The notes under the pieces are model-generated. The model did no database searches, was not told the DNA's origin, and saw only the letters and a list, made by a program, of their open reading frames with translations. This document shows positions 42,269 to 50,186 of a DNA stretch of 64,000 bases, piece after piece; the first letter of the stretch is position 1, and each line of letters begins with the position of its first letter. The stretch is from the NCBI RefSeq assembly GCF_036173065.1, contig NZ_CP108041.1, positions 1,674,001 to 1,738,000 of the forward strand, read 5' to 3'. This DNA comes from Rhodococcus sp. NBC_00297. Lineage in GTDB: Bacteria; Actinomycetota; Actinomycetes; Mycobacteriales; Mycobacteriaceae. The position numbers were made by a program, and so were the translations under genes.

Positions 42269-43825
42269 TCAGAACCCGGGAATCAGACCCGGTGGGATCT
42301 GGATGCCGGGCGGCAGCTGCACACCGGGGAGACCCGGGATGGTCGGCGGAGCAGGCGCGGGAGCAGGCGCCACGTCGGGAACCTCGACGGCCGGAGCGGG
42401 CGCCTCCACCGGAGCCGGAGCGACCGGGGGAACGGTGGTGGTGGTCGGCGGCACCGTGGTGGTGGTCCGTGTGGTGGTCGCCGTCGTCGTGGACGGTGCG
42501 TCCGAACTCGACGTTCCCGCCTGATCGGCCGGGGTGACGTCGGCGGTGGACTGCGACGGCGTCGCGCCGTACCCGAGCGCGAGCCCGACGGCAGCGATCA
42601 CCGCGAGACCGACGGCCGCGATGAGCGGCAGCCGTGGGCGTGACGAACGCTGTTCCGGCGCTGCGGAACCGGACCCGGAGAGCCACGAGGGAGTCTCCGC
42701 CGCGCGCGGATCCGCCACGTCGGGGCGATGCTCCGAGTCGCGAGCCGCATGGTCGATGTCGCGCGCGGAGTGCTCACGGCTCTCCACGTCGCTGTAGGCC
42801 ATGGTCTCCGCGGACGGTGCGCTGAGCGCCTTCTCCGGCGCCGGTGCGTCCGGCGTGCGCGGCTCGACCGGCCCGGCGACCACGGGAGCGGACACCAGCG
42901 GTGCCGCGACGGTCGGAGCGGGAGCAGCGGGACGAGGGGCGGCCATCGGGACGGGACCGGAGTTCGACTGGCCGTCCACGGGAGTCGCGGACAGTGCCGC
43001 ACCCTTCGCGGCGACCAGCTCGGGCTCCGCGGGCGTGATGGTGGGGAGACCGACCCAGCCCGCGAGCGTCGCCCGGACCAGGGGGATGCGGGATCCGCCG
43101 CCGATCATGACGAGAGCCTCGACGGGGCGGCCGGCGCGCGTGATGACATCGCGGGTGAGCCGCGCGGACTGCTCGATGGGGACGGCGACCATCGACTCGA
43201 ACGCCTCGCGGGACAGCAGGATGAGCCCGCCGATACCCGGCAGGCACACGGCGCCGCTCGAGGAGAGTTGTTCCTTGGCCACGCGGCACCGGAGCTCGAA
43301 CTCGCGTCCGTCCACGTCGTCCAGGCCGCTCTGCTGGCGGCCGATCTGGTTGTCGCGGATGGTGGCGTCGAACATGTTGCCGCTGACGGCGAAGCTGCGC
43401 TCGGAGGCGAGCACCTGCCCGTTGTCGAGGTCGACGACGGTGACGCTGAGACCCGAGCTGCCCAGGTCGTACAACCCGACGACGTGGAGCCCGTCGAGGT
43501 CGCCCGTGGACCGCAGGAACTGCACGGCGGCATGCACTTCGGGGACGAGGCGGTAGTTGACGATGTGCTGGCGGGCCATGGCCCGGGCGACGGCGCCGGC
43601 CTGCGCGTCGTCGCGGTAGGCGACGCCGGTGGCGGAGATCGACTCGGGGTCGGCGGGGTCGGCGAGGATGACGCCGATGGACTCGGCCGCGAGCTGCTCG
43701 GCCTGGTCGAAGGTGGTGTCGATGGCGCGGTGACGGAAGGCGGCCTCGACGCCCGCGCGCAGCCCCTGAACGGGCCTGGCCAAGCGCACGGCACTGGTGC
43801 CCACCGACACTCCCAGTACTGTCAT
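42269..43825 (-). CDS. Hsp70-like membrane-anchored protein with external Pro-rich tail
   Basis: A 518-residue protein. MTVLGVSVGTSAVRLARP is a weak phosphate-1, VVGLYDLGSSGLSVTVVDLD phosphate-2 and ALVMIGGGSRIPLVRATLAGWVG the adenosine motif, so an actin/Hsp70 ATPase fold of ~310 residues is likely; the substrate-binding half is absent. A ~110-residue linker leads to a helix (LPLIAAVGLAVIAAVGLALGYGA) and an external tail of Thr and Pro ending with PGLPGVQLPPGIQIPPGLIPGF. It resembles the shorter protein at 24716 in design. Related actinobacterial proteins are annotated only as Hsp70 family. Confidence 0.78.
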   Translation of the reverse strand: MTVLGVSVGTSAVRLARPVQGLRAGVEAAFRHRAIDTTFDQAEQLAAESIGVILADPADPESISATGVAYRDDAQAGAVARAMARQHIVNYRLVPEVHAAVQFLRSTGDLDGLHVVGLYDLGSSGLSVTVVDLDNGQVLASERSFAVSGNMFDATIRDNQIGRQQSGLDDVDGREFELRCRVAKEQLSSSGAVCLPGIGGLILLSREAFESMVAVPIEQSARLTRDVITRAGRPVEALVMIGGGSRIPLVRATLAGWVGLPTITPAEPELVAAKGAALSATPVDGQSNSGPVPMAAPRPAAPAPTVAAPLVSAPVVAGPVEPRTPDAPAPEKALSAPSAETMAYSDVESREHSARDIDHAARDSEHRPDVADPRAAETPSWLSGSGSAAPEQRSSRPRLPLIAAVGLAVIAAVGLALGYGATPSQSTADVTPADQAGTSSSDAPSTTTATTTRTTTTVPPTTTTVPPVAPAPVEAPAPAVEVPDVAPAPAPAPPTIPGLPGVQLPPGIQIPPGLIPGF

Positions 43826-43962
43826 GAGCCGCCTTGTCCGGACCGATGTACCGCACGACGAGCGCGTGCGATCACAGAGTGTAACCAGGCCGCGCCATCG
43901 CCGTCACATCGGCTGTTATGACCTGACAAACGGGGTAGGCGTCCACTTTGTCCGGAGGCCGG

Positions 43963-45285
43963 TCACGCGTAGGGCATGCGGGCGGTCTCCGGATCGCCGA
44001 ACGTGACCGCTCGCTCGCGTCTGGTTCCCGAGGCGAGGGTCGCGGCCCAGTTGATCAAGGTGCCGGCACGGTTGCGTCGACCCGAGAGGAACGCGATGTG
44101 GATCGCGCCCCACGCGGCCCACCCGGCGAAGCCCGAGAGCTGGATGGGGCCCGCCTGCAGCAGGGCGTGCCGACGCGCGATGTAGGCCGCGCTACCGAGA
44201 TCGTGGTACTTGAACGGCGACGACGCGCGCGTCCCGTTCTCGATGGTCTTGGCGATCATCGCGCCCGCGTGGCGGCCGCCCTGCATGGCGACCTCCGCGA
44301 CGCCGGGCAGATCGTTCAGCGCGGCCACGTCGCCCACGACGTACACGGTGGGGTGCCCCGCGACCGAGAGGTCCTTCTCCACCGGGATGCGTCCGCCACG
44401 CGCCTGCGTGACGCCCAGTGCCGACGCCAGGGTGCCGGCGAACGGCACCGCCTCGACGCCCGCGGTCCACAGCACGGTGTGGGTGTCGTACGTCGTCTTC
44501 TGCTTGTCCGACTTGCGGGTGACCTCGATGTGGTCGGCCGTCACGTCGGTCACGTGGACCCCGAGGTGGGTCTCCACCCCGATGTGGTCGAGGGTCTTCT
44601 GAGCCTTTGCCGACAGCTTGGCGTCGAACGACTCGAGGACGCGGTCACCGCCGTGGAACAGCAGCACCCGCGCCTCGCTCGGGTCGATCGAGCGGAACTC
44701 GTGCTCGAGCGCCCCGACGGCGAGCTCACGGATCTGCCCGGCGATCTCGACGCCGGTGGGGCCGCCACCGGACACCGCGAACGTGAGCCACGGCCGGCGC
44801 TCCTCGGGAGTGGGCAGCGACTCGGCCATCTCGAACGCGCTGATGAGCTTGCGGCGGATCGCCAGCGCGTCGTCGACGGTCTTCATGCCGGGCGCGTACT
44901 TCGCGAACTCCTCGTTGCCGTGATAGCTCTGCCGCATGCCGGCGGCGAACACGAGGTAGTCGAAGGGGAGCTCGAACGTCGACCCGTCGATGCGCGACGC
45001 GGTGAGACGTCGCTTCTCGAGATCGATGCCCGACGCCTCCCCGAGCGCGACGTGGGTGTTCTTCTGTCGACGCAGGAGGTGCCGCAGCGGCGAGGTGATG
45101 GATCCCTCGGACAGCAGGCCGGTGGCGCACTGGTAGAGCAGCGGTTGGAAGACGTGCGAGGTGCCGCGGTCGATCACGGTGACGTCGCCGTCGATGTGGC
45201 GCAGTCGCCGGGCGGCGTACAGCCCGCCGAATCCGCCGCCGACGACGACGACGCTCGGGCGCTGTCGTGAGAGTTCATCAGCCAT
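43963..45285 (-). CDS. ndh: Type II NADH:quinone oxidoreductase
   Basis: A 440-residue single-subunit flavoprotein. The FAD-binding motif is SVVVVGGGFGGLYAARRL; the NADH-binding motif is FAVSGGGPTGVEIAGQI; VYVVGDVAAL closes the FAD site, followed by MQGGRHAGAMIAKTI. A C-terminal hydrophobic/amphipathic part (GFAGWAAWGAIHIAFLSGRRN) attaches it to the membrane. It feeds electrons from NADH to menaquinone without pumping protons and is the main NADH dehydrogenase in mycobacteria. Start ATG at 45285. Confidence 0.93.
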   Translation of the reverse strand: MADELSRQRPSVVVVGGGFGGLYAARRLRHIDGDVTVIDRGTSHVFQPLLYQCATGLLSEGSITSPLRHLLRRQKNTHVALGEASGIDLEKRRLTASRIDGSTFELPFDYLVFAAGMRQSYHGNEEFAKYAPGMKTVDDALAIRRKLISAFEMAESLPTPEERRPWLTFAVSGGGPTGVEIAGQIRELAVGALEHEFRSIDPSEARVLLFHGGDRVLESFDAKLSAKAQKTLDHIGVETHLGVHVTDVTADHIEVTRKSDKQKTTYDTHTVLWTAGVEAVPFAGTLASALGVTQARGGRIPVEKDLSVAGHPTVYVVGDVAALNDLPGVAEVAMQGGRHAGAMIAKTIENGTRASSPFKYHDLGSAAYIARRHALLQAGPIQLSGFAGWAAWGAIHIAFLSGRRNRAGTLINWAATLASGTRRERAVTFGDPETARMPYA

Positions 45286-45397
45286 GCTCGAAATCCTGCC
45301 ACGCGAGGCCGCAGCGCTGTAACGAAGCGGGGCGTCGTCACGAACCTGTGAGTAGGTTTACCTTTCACCATTCTTCCCAGCCGAGAGTTGCCAGTCG

Positions 45398-46510
45398 ATG
45401 TTCCGTGTTGTGGGCGAGTGGTGGAGTCGACCCTTCGACTACTCCGCGATGCCCGGCTACATGGCGCAGCGCGGACTGCAGCGGCCCTACCGCCGCATGA
45501 TGGCCGCAGTGGTGCTCATGGTGGTGCTCGCCGGTTCCCTGCTGCTCTTCACCAGCGGGGCACCTCCCTCATCTGCCGCCCGCGCCGTGTTCATCGCGTG
45601 CCTGGTCACGGGCGCAGTGTCGGCGCTGCTGTGGCTCCGCGGGACGTGGCCGACTCGTCGACAATCCCTCGTCTTCCTGTTCGGCGACGACGTGGCGCTG
45701 GTGGTGGGGCTGTCGATGCTGGCCGACGTGCAGGCCTCGTTCACCGTGTCCGTGGTGTTCGCCCTGCTCGGCATCTACTGCGGCTACTTCCACTCGATCC
45801 GCACGCTCGTGGCGCACATCGCGCTGACGGTGGCCGTGTCGCTCTACTTCTTCGGCTCGGCCGCCGCGGAGGGCGACAGCGACGTGGCGTACCTGTCCGT
45901 CCTGCTGGTCGTCCAGCTGGCACTGTTCCTTCTTGCACCGCTGCTCTCGCAGATCCCGCTGTCGAACCTGCGGGACGACGCGTACCAGTCGGGCACCGAT
46001 CCACTGACCGGGGCGCTGAACCGTCGGGGGCTGAGCGCGGTGGTGCACGCGCCATTGCTGGCGGCGGCACGTCACGACGAGGTGGTGGCGATGATGGTGA
46101 TCGACCTCGACAGGTTCAAGTCGGTCAACGACCGCGTGGGCCACGAGGGCGGCGACGAGGTGTTGCGACGTGTCTCCGAACGGTTGCAGACCAGTACGAC
46201 CACCTGGGCGTATGTCGCCCGTCTCGGCGGCGAGGAGTTCTGCGTCGTCGGGATCGTGTCGTGGGCGGAGATGCGGAACCGTCTCGACGACGTCCACGCC
46301 GCCGTCCGGTGCGACGCCGACGAGGTACCGGTCACGGCGAGTGCCGGAGTGGCGTGGATCCCCGGCAGCCGGTGGACCCGCAACGCCGACGACGTCGAAC
46401 TGCTGATCCGCCGCGCCGACCGTCTGATGTACGAGGCGAAGCGCGCGGGAGGGGACAGCCTGCGGTTCGACGACCAGGCGTACACCACGACGGACAACGC
46501 GCGCACCTGA
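45398..46510 (+). CDS. Membrane diguanylate cyclase (GGDEF)
   Basis: A 370-residue protein with five or six membrane helices (residues ~35-185) and a C-terminal GGDEF domain: DPLTGALNRRGL, MMVIDLDRFKSVNDRVGHEGGDEVL and the active-site RLGGEEFCVV. No RxxD inhibitory site lies five residues before GGEEF, so product inhibition there is unlikely. It would make c-di-GMP. A second cyclase of similar design is at 50187; no phosphodiesterase (EAL or HD-GYP) is in the window. Confidence 0.9.
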   Translation: MFRVVGEWWSRPFDYSAMPGYMAQRGLQRPYRRMMAAVVLMVVLAGSLLLFTSGAPPSSAARAVFIACLVTGAVSALLWLRGTWPTRRQSLVFLFGDDVALVVGLSMLADVQASFTVSVVFALLGIYCGYFHSIRTLVAHIALTVAVSLYFFGSAAAEGDSDVAYLSVLLVVQLALFLLAPLLSQIPLSNLRDDAYQSGTDPLTGALNRRGLSAVVHAPLLAAARHDEVVAMMVIDLDRFKSVNDRVGHEGGDEVLRRVSERLQTSTTTWAYVARLGGEEFCVVGIVSWAEMRNRLDDVHAAVRCDADEVPVTASAGVAWIPGSRWTRNADDVELLIRRADRLMYEAKRAGGDSLRFDDQAYTTTDNART

Positions 46511-46524
46511 CACCGGGGCGGACC

Positions 46525-46530
46525 TACACT
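46525..46530 (+). promoter_or_regulatory. -10 box of a leaderless promoter for the phosphatase gene
   Basis: TACACT fits TANNNT and ends 6 nt before the ATG at 46537. There is no ribosome site. Confidence 0.55.
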
Positions 46531-46536
46531 CCGCTC

Positions 46537-47049
46537 ATGCATGTCCTCTACGTCTGCACGGGCAACATCTGCCGCTCCCCCACCGCGGAACGGTTGACCG
46601 CCGCGTTCGCCCGTGACCTGAACCTGGACGTGACCACCGACAGCGCCGGCACTCGTGCCGTGATCGGGCACGGTGTGCAGGCCGAGGCGGCCCGCGTTCT
46701 CGAGTCCCTGGGCGGCGATCCCACCGGGTTCGTGGCCCGCCGGCTCACCCCGACCATCGCGTCCGGGGCGGATCTGGTGCTGACGATGACGTCGCGGCAC
46801 CGTGACGAGGTGCTGACGGTGGCGCCGCGCAACCTCCGCCGCACGTTCACGTTGCTCGAGGCCGCGGAGTTCGCGCGGCGCACCGGTGTGATCGACACGT
46901 CCGCGTGGGTCTCCGAGCGAGCGGCGAACCCGGTGACGCAACTCGACATCATGGATCCGATCGGTCAGTCGACCGACGTGTACGAGCGGGTGGGCGACGC
47001 CATCTCGGAGGCGCTCGGTCCGCTGTTCGAGATCTGGGGCGCTCGCTGA
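46537..47049 (+). CDS. Low-molecular-weight protein tyrosine phosphatase
   Basis: A 170-residue phosphatase. The P-loop is VCTGNICRSP (CX5R) at residues ~7-16 and the general acid is in IMDPIGQS, the family's DPxG loop. In polysaccharide loci such enzymes (Wzb) dephosphorylate the Wzc-type tyrosine kinase; an intact Wzc-type kinase is encoded 0.7 kb downstream on the other strand. ATG position is set by the P-loop and by the leaderless promoter geometry. Confidence 0.9.
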   Translation: MHVLYVCTGNICRSPTAERLTAAFARDLNLDVTTDSAGTRAVIGHGVQAEAARVLESLGGDPTGFVARRLTPTIASGADLVLTMTSRHRDEVLTVAPRNLRRTFTLLEAAEFARRTGVIDTSAWVSERAANPVTQLDIMDPIGQSTDVYERVGDAISEALGPLFEIWGAR

Positions 47050-47134
47050 TCGAAGTTCGGACTGCCACCCGCCGTCTCCCCGGCTACGGTATGACTCGGC
47101 TCGAGGACACGGGCGGAAACGGAGCGCGGAGACC

Positions 47135-47509
47135 ATGCGTGAGAGAGCTGCCGTCGCCGTCGTGATGGGCATCGCCGCGGCCGCCCTGGCCGGCGGGCTC
47201 ACCGTCGCTGCCGCCGGCGGAGTGTTCGACGCGGACGTTCGACGGGTCTCTCCCCCACCCATCGACGGCACGGTCGCCGTCGTGGGCAGCCTGACCTACG
47301 CGCCCACCATCGAGGTGCCGCCGTCCCCGACGTGGCAGATCGCGCCCGTCACCACACCCCGGCCCACCACCACGCCTCCGCCGACCACCACCGCGGCCAC
47401 GACGGCCGACGAGCCGACCACCACGACGAGGCGCACCCGTACGTCCACGACGACCACCACCGACGCGGACGACGCCGAGTCCGGTGACACGGACTCGGGG
47501 GACAACTGA
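47135..47509 (+). CDS. Thr/Pro-rich exported or membrane-anchored protein
   Basis: A 124-residue protein: a membrane helix or signal (AAVAVVMGIAAAALAGGLTVAAAGGVF), a short folded-looking stretch, then a Thr- and Pro-rich tail (TTTPPPTTTAATTADEPTTTT) and an acidic end. The tail may be O-mannosylated, as Thr/Pro-rich exported proteins are in this group. ATG with GGAG 6 nt upstream. Not recognised as a known family; context gives no function. Confidence 0.6.
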   Translation: MRERAAVAVVMGIAAAALAGGLTVAAAGGVFDADVRRVSPPPIDGTVAVVGSLTYAPTIEVPPSPTWQIAPVTTPRPTTTPPPTTTAATTADEPTTTTRRTRTSTTTTTDADDAESGDTDSGDN

Positions 47510-47679
47510 CAGTGCCGCGTCCCCCGGTCACGGACGTGGTGCACACCCGGAATACTCCGGCCACGGGCGCCGTTGAACAGACCGACGGTGTTCGATCCCA
47601 CTGCCCCGGGTACCAACCATCAGCCGCTTCGAGCGGCCACCTGCCGAGAGGCGCACTGGCGGGCACCGTCGCCTATGAC

Positions 47680-47708
47680 AAAGCCGCAGACTCCTGGTCT
47701 GCGGCTTT
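47680..47708. terminator. Bidirectional terminator
   Basis: AAAGCCGCAGAC (47680-47691) pairs perfectly with GTCTGCGGCTTT (47697-47708), a 12-bp stem and 5-nt loop with an A run before and T run after. It separates convergent genes at 47509 and 47747, with nothing else evident in the gap. Confidence 0.88.
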
Positions 47709-47746
47709 CGTCGTTCACACGGTGCGGGTCCGAGCACCCGCCTCTG

Positions 47747-49366
47747 TCAGGACTGATACGGACGGCGAGGCGGCGGACGCATCGTCGACCGACTCGGAAC
47801 CTGCTCGGCCTCGTACCCGTTGCCGTTGCCGTTCGCGTTCTCGGCCTGACGCCGGGCAGCTCGGCCGCCATGGCTCCGGGTGGCCTCGTAGCGGGGCGCG
47901 GGGTAGGCCTCGGGGGCGGGTTCCGGAGTGGGCTCCGGGGTGGGTTCGGGCACCACGACCGGCGCTGCCGGCCGCACGGCGGCGGACGGAGCGTCCTGAC
48001 GAGCGACCGTGGTGTCGGTCTCGTAGTAGTGGCGGTAGTCGTAGTCCCGCTTGCCACGTGACGGGGCCATCGTGAGAATGACGCCCAGGATCGGGGCACC
48101 CACCTGTGTCAGGTTGCCCAGTGCACGGGTGAGCTCGTCCCGCTTGGTGTGGCCGTGGCGCGCCACGACGATGGCGCCGTCGGCGTGCGCGGTGATGACG
48201 GACGCGTCGGTGACGGGGAGCAGCGGCGGTGCGTCGACGACGACGTAGTCGAAGCTCGCGCGGAGCGTGTCCATGACTGTGCGCGCCGCCTCGGACCCGA
48301 GCAGCTCGGACGGGTTGGGCGGCAACGGTCCGGAGGCGAGCACGTCGACACCGTGGAACTTGGTCGGCTGCAACACCTCCTCCACGTCCGCCTGTCCCGA
48401 CAGCACGGTGGAGAAGCCGACCGACCCGACGAGGCCGAGGTACTTCGAGACACGGGGACGACGCAGGTCGCCCTCGATGAGCGCCACGCGGTGGCCGGCC
48501 TCGGCGAGGACCAGCGCGAGGTTGACGGCCGTGGTCGTCTTGCCCTCGGCGGGCACGGCGGACGTCACGACGATGACGCGCGGCGGTGAGTCCACCTCGA
48601 GGAACTGGAGGTTGGTGCGCAATTCGCGGAACGCCTCGGCGGTGCCGGAGGACGACTCGGCGAACGAGAGCGCCGCCTCCTCCTTGATGGTCTTGTCGAA
48701 GGGCACGACGCCGACGACGGGAACGCCCGAGAGATCGGCGAGGGCGGTGCGGTCCTTGATGGTGTTGTCGAGCCGGTCGCGGATCACGGCGAGCGCGATA
48801 CCGAGCAGCAGTCCGACGGCCACACCGAGCGCAAGGTTGCGCGTGGTCTTCGGCGAGATCGGGCCGGTGGGAACCTGTGCCGGCTCGACGACGCTGACCT
48901 GGGCCAGCGGAGCGCCGCCGCCGGGAGGCGTCTCGAGGTCGTCGACGAAGTCCACGAACGTGGTGCCGATGCCGTTCGCGAGATCGCGCGCGGTCGTCGC
49001 GTTGGAATCGGAGACGCACGTGTCGATCAGCACGGTGTCGGGTGAGGACGTGGTGCGGACCTTCGACGCCAGTGCCGACGGGCTCATGGAGAGGCCGAGG
49101 CTGTCGATGGTGCGCTGCGCGACGCTCTCGCCGCCGAGGAGCTGCGTGTAGGAGGCGACGCGCTGCTGCGAGGCCAGGTTGCCCTGGTACACCTCGGTCA
49201 CCGAGGACGACGACGAGCCGGTGGAGACGTAGAGGCGTGTGCACGCCTCGTAGACGGGCGTGGACACAAGTGAGAACACCAGCGACGCCGCTGCGGCGAT
49301 CACCGTGGTCAGAACAATCACGATCCACCGCGCGCGGAGAATTCTCACGTAATCAGATATCTCCAC
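47747..49366 (-). CDS. Wzc-type chain-length regulator / bacterial tyrosine kinase
   Basis: A 539-residue protein. Two membrane helices (WIVIVLTTVIAAAASLVFSLV and NLALGVAVGLLLGIALAVI) enclose the Wzz domain; the kinase domain has Walker A TSAVPAEGKTTT at ~268-279, Walker A' ALIEGDLRRP and Walker B VVVDAPPLL. The tail contains a Tyr cluster (DYDYRHYYETD) for autophosphorylation and then a disordered Pro/Glu region. It controls chain length and export of polysaccharide. The N-terminal third resembles the kinase-dead protein at 32206 (QGNLASQQRVASYTQL versus QGNMAAQQRVTSYVNL). ATG at 49366. Confidence 0.92.
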   Translation of the reverse strand: MEISDYVRILRARWIVIVLTTVIAAAASLVFSLVSTPVYEACTRLYVSTGSSSSSVTEVYQGNLASQQRVASYTQLLGGESVAQRTIDSLGLSMSPSALASKVRTTSSPDTVLIDTCVSDSNATTARDLANGIGTTFVDFVDDLETPPGGGAPLAQVSVVEPAQVPTGPISPKTTRNLALGVAVGLLLGIALAVIRDRLDNTIKDRTALADLSGVPVVGVVPFDKTIKEEAALSFAESSSGTAEAFRELRTNLQFLEVDSPPRVIVVTSAVPAEGKTTTAVNLALVLAEAGHRVALIEGDLRRPRVSKYLGLVGSVGFSTVLSGQADVEEVLQPTKFHGVDVLASGPLPPNPSELLGSEAARTVMDTLRASFDYVVVDAPPLLPVTDASVITAHADGAIVVARHGHTKRDELTRALGNLTQVGAPILGVILTMAPSRGKRDYDYRHYYETDTTVARQDAPSAAVRPAAPVVVPEPTPEPTPEPAPEAYPAPRYEATRSHGGRAARRQAENANGNGNGYEAEQVPSRSTMRPPPRRPYQS

Positions 49367-49526
49367 CGAGACGACTCCTCACATCGATGACGGCCGGACC
49401 GAGCACCCGGACCACGCATCTGGGGCAAACTTCTGGACTCACCTTAACCATGTCGTGACCATCGGGCATCTCGGGAACGGGGTGAAAGCCCCGCTCCGGT
49501 TTTTACGCGATAAATGTGAGAAACAC

Positions 49527-49541
49527 CGATTTCCGAAATCG
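49527..49541. promoter_or_regulatory. 15-bp dyad, candidate Lrp/AsnC operator
   Basis: CGATTTC-C-GAAATCG is an inverted repeat around a single centre base. It lies in the divergent gap between the Lrp-like gene (starting 66 bp away) and the Wzc-type kinase gene. Fifteen-base dyads are typical of Lrp/AsnC sites. Assignment is inference. Confidence 0.45.
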
Positions 49542-49606
49542 CCATCGAGTTCGTGAGCACTACATACTTCGGCCCGCGCCGCTCGCCGTGTGGCACAGTT
49601 CACCAC

Positions 49607-50089
49607 GTGACCAAGCTCGACCGCACCGATGCTCGCCTGTTGCTCGCGCTCTGCGACATCCCTCGCGCCACCGGAGTCCACCTCGCCTCGGTTCTCGGAC
49701 TGGCGCGAAACACGGTTCAGGCCAGACTCTCTCGTTGGGACGACTCACATACCCTCGCGCCGATGGACCGGCTCGTCTCCCCTCGGGACCTGGGGTATCC
49801 CCTCCGCGCGTACGTGGGCGCAGTGACGGACCAACACCGCCTCGAAGCGGTCATCGATCGCCTGCGGGACATTGCAGAGGTGACCGAGGTGGTCGGCGTC
49901 TCGGGCGGAGCGGATCTGCAGATCGGCGTCTCGGCCGCCGACGCAGATGATCTGTATCGCGTGGCCGGGCTCATTCTCGCGGTTCCCGGAGTCGAACGCA
50001 CGACGGTCTCCGTCGTGATGCGCGAAGCGATTCCCTATCGCACCCGGCCGCTGATCGAAAGACTTGCGCGCGAGAACGACAATTCCTGA
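49607..50089 (+). CDS. Lrp/AsnC family transcriptional regulator
   Basis: A 160-residue regulator. VTKLDRTDARLLLALCDIPRATGVHLASVLGLARNTVQARLSRW is the AsnC-type helix-turn-helix, followed by the ligand-binding RAM domain (AYVGAVTDQHRLEAVIDRLRDIAEVTEVVGVSGGADLQIGV). Such proteins usually respond to amino acids and often regulate themselves and the divergent gene. Here that neighbour is the Wzc-type kinase. I start at GTG 49607, where the DNA-binding domain begins; a start at 49553 would add 18 residues. Confidence 0.88.
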   Translation: MTKLDRTDARLLLALCDIPRATGVHLASVLGLARNTVQARLSRWDDSHTLAPMDRLVSPRDLGYPLRAYVGAVTDQHRLEAVIDRLRDIAEVTEVVGVSGGADLQIGVSAADADDLYRVAGLILAVPGVERTTVSVVMREAIPYRTRPLIERLARENDNS

Positions 50090-50173
50090 TTCCACTCCTG
50101 TTACGTATGCGCAAAACAGGGATCGGGCCCGACGGAAGCGTGCAACCACCCCTCGACGCAGGTTCCACGCTGA

Positions 50174-50179
50174 TACCGT
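50174..50179 (+). promoter_or_regulatory. -10 box of a leaderless promoter for the second cyclase
   Basis: TACCGT fits TANNNT and ends 7 nt before the GTG at 50187, matching the geometry at 17375 and 46525. It decides the start codon of the next gene. Confidence 0.5.
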
Positions 50180-50186
50180 CCGACAG

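Noticed and set aside
49478..49505. Intrinsic terminator CGGGG-TGAAAG-CCCCG followed by TTTTT
   Set aside because: The stem is only 5 bp, the T run starts 6 bp later, and there is no plus-strand gene for it to end.
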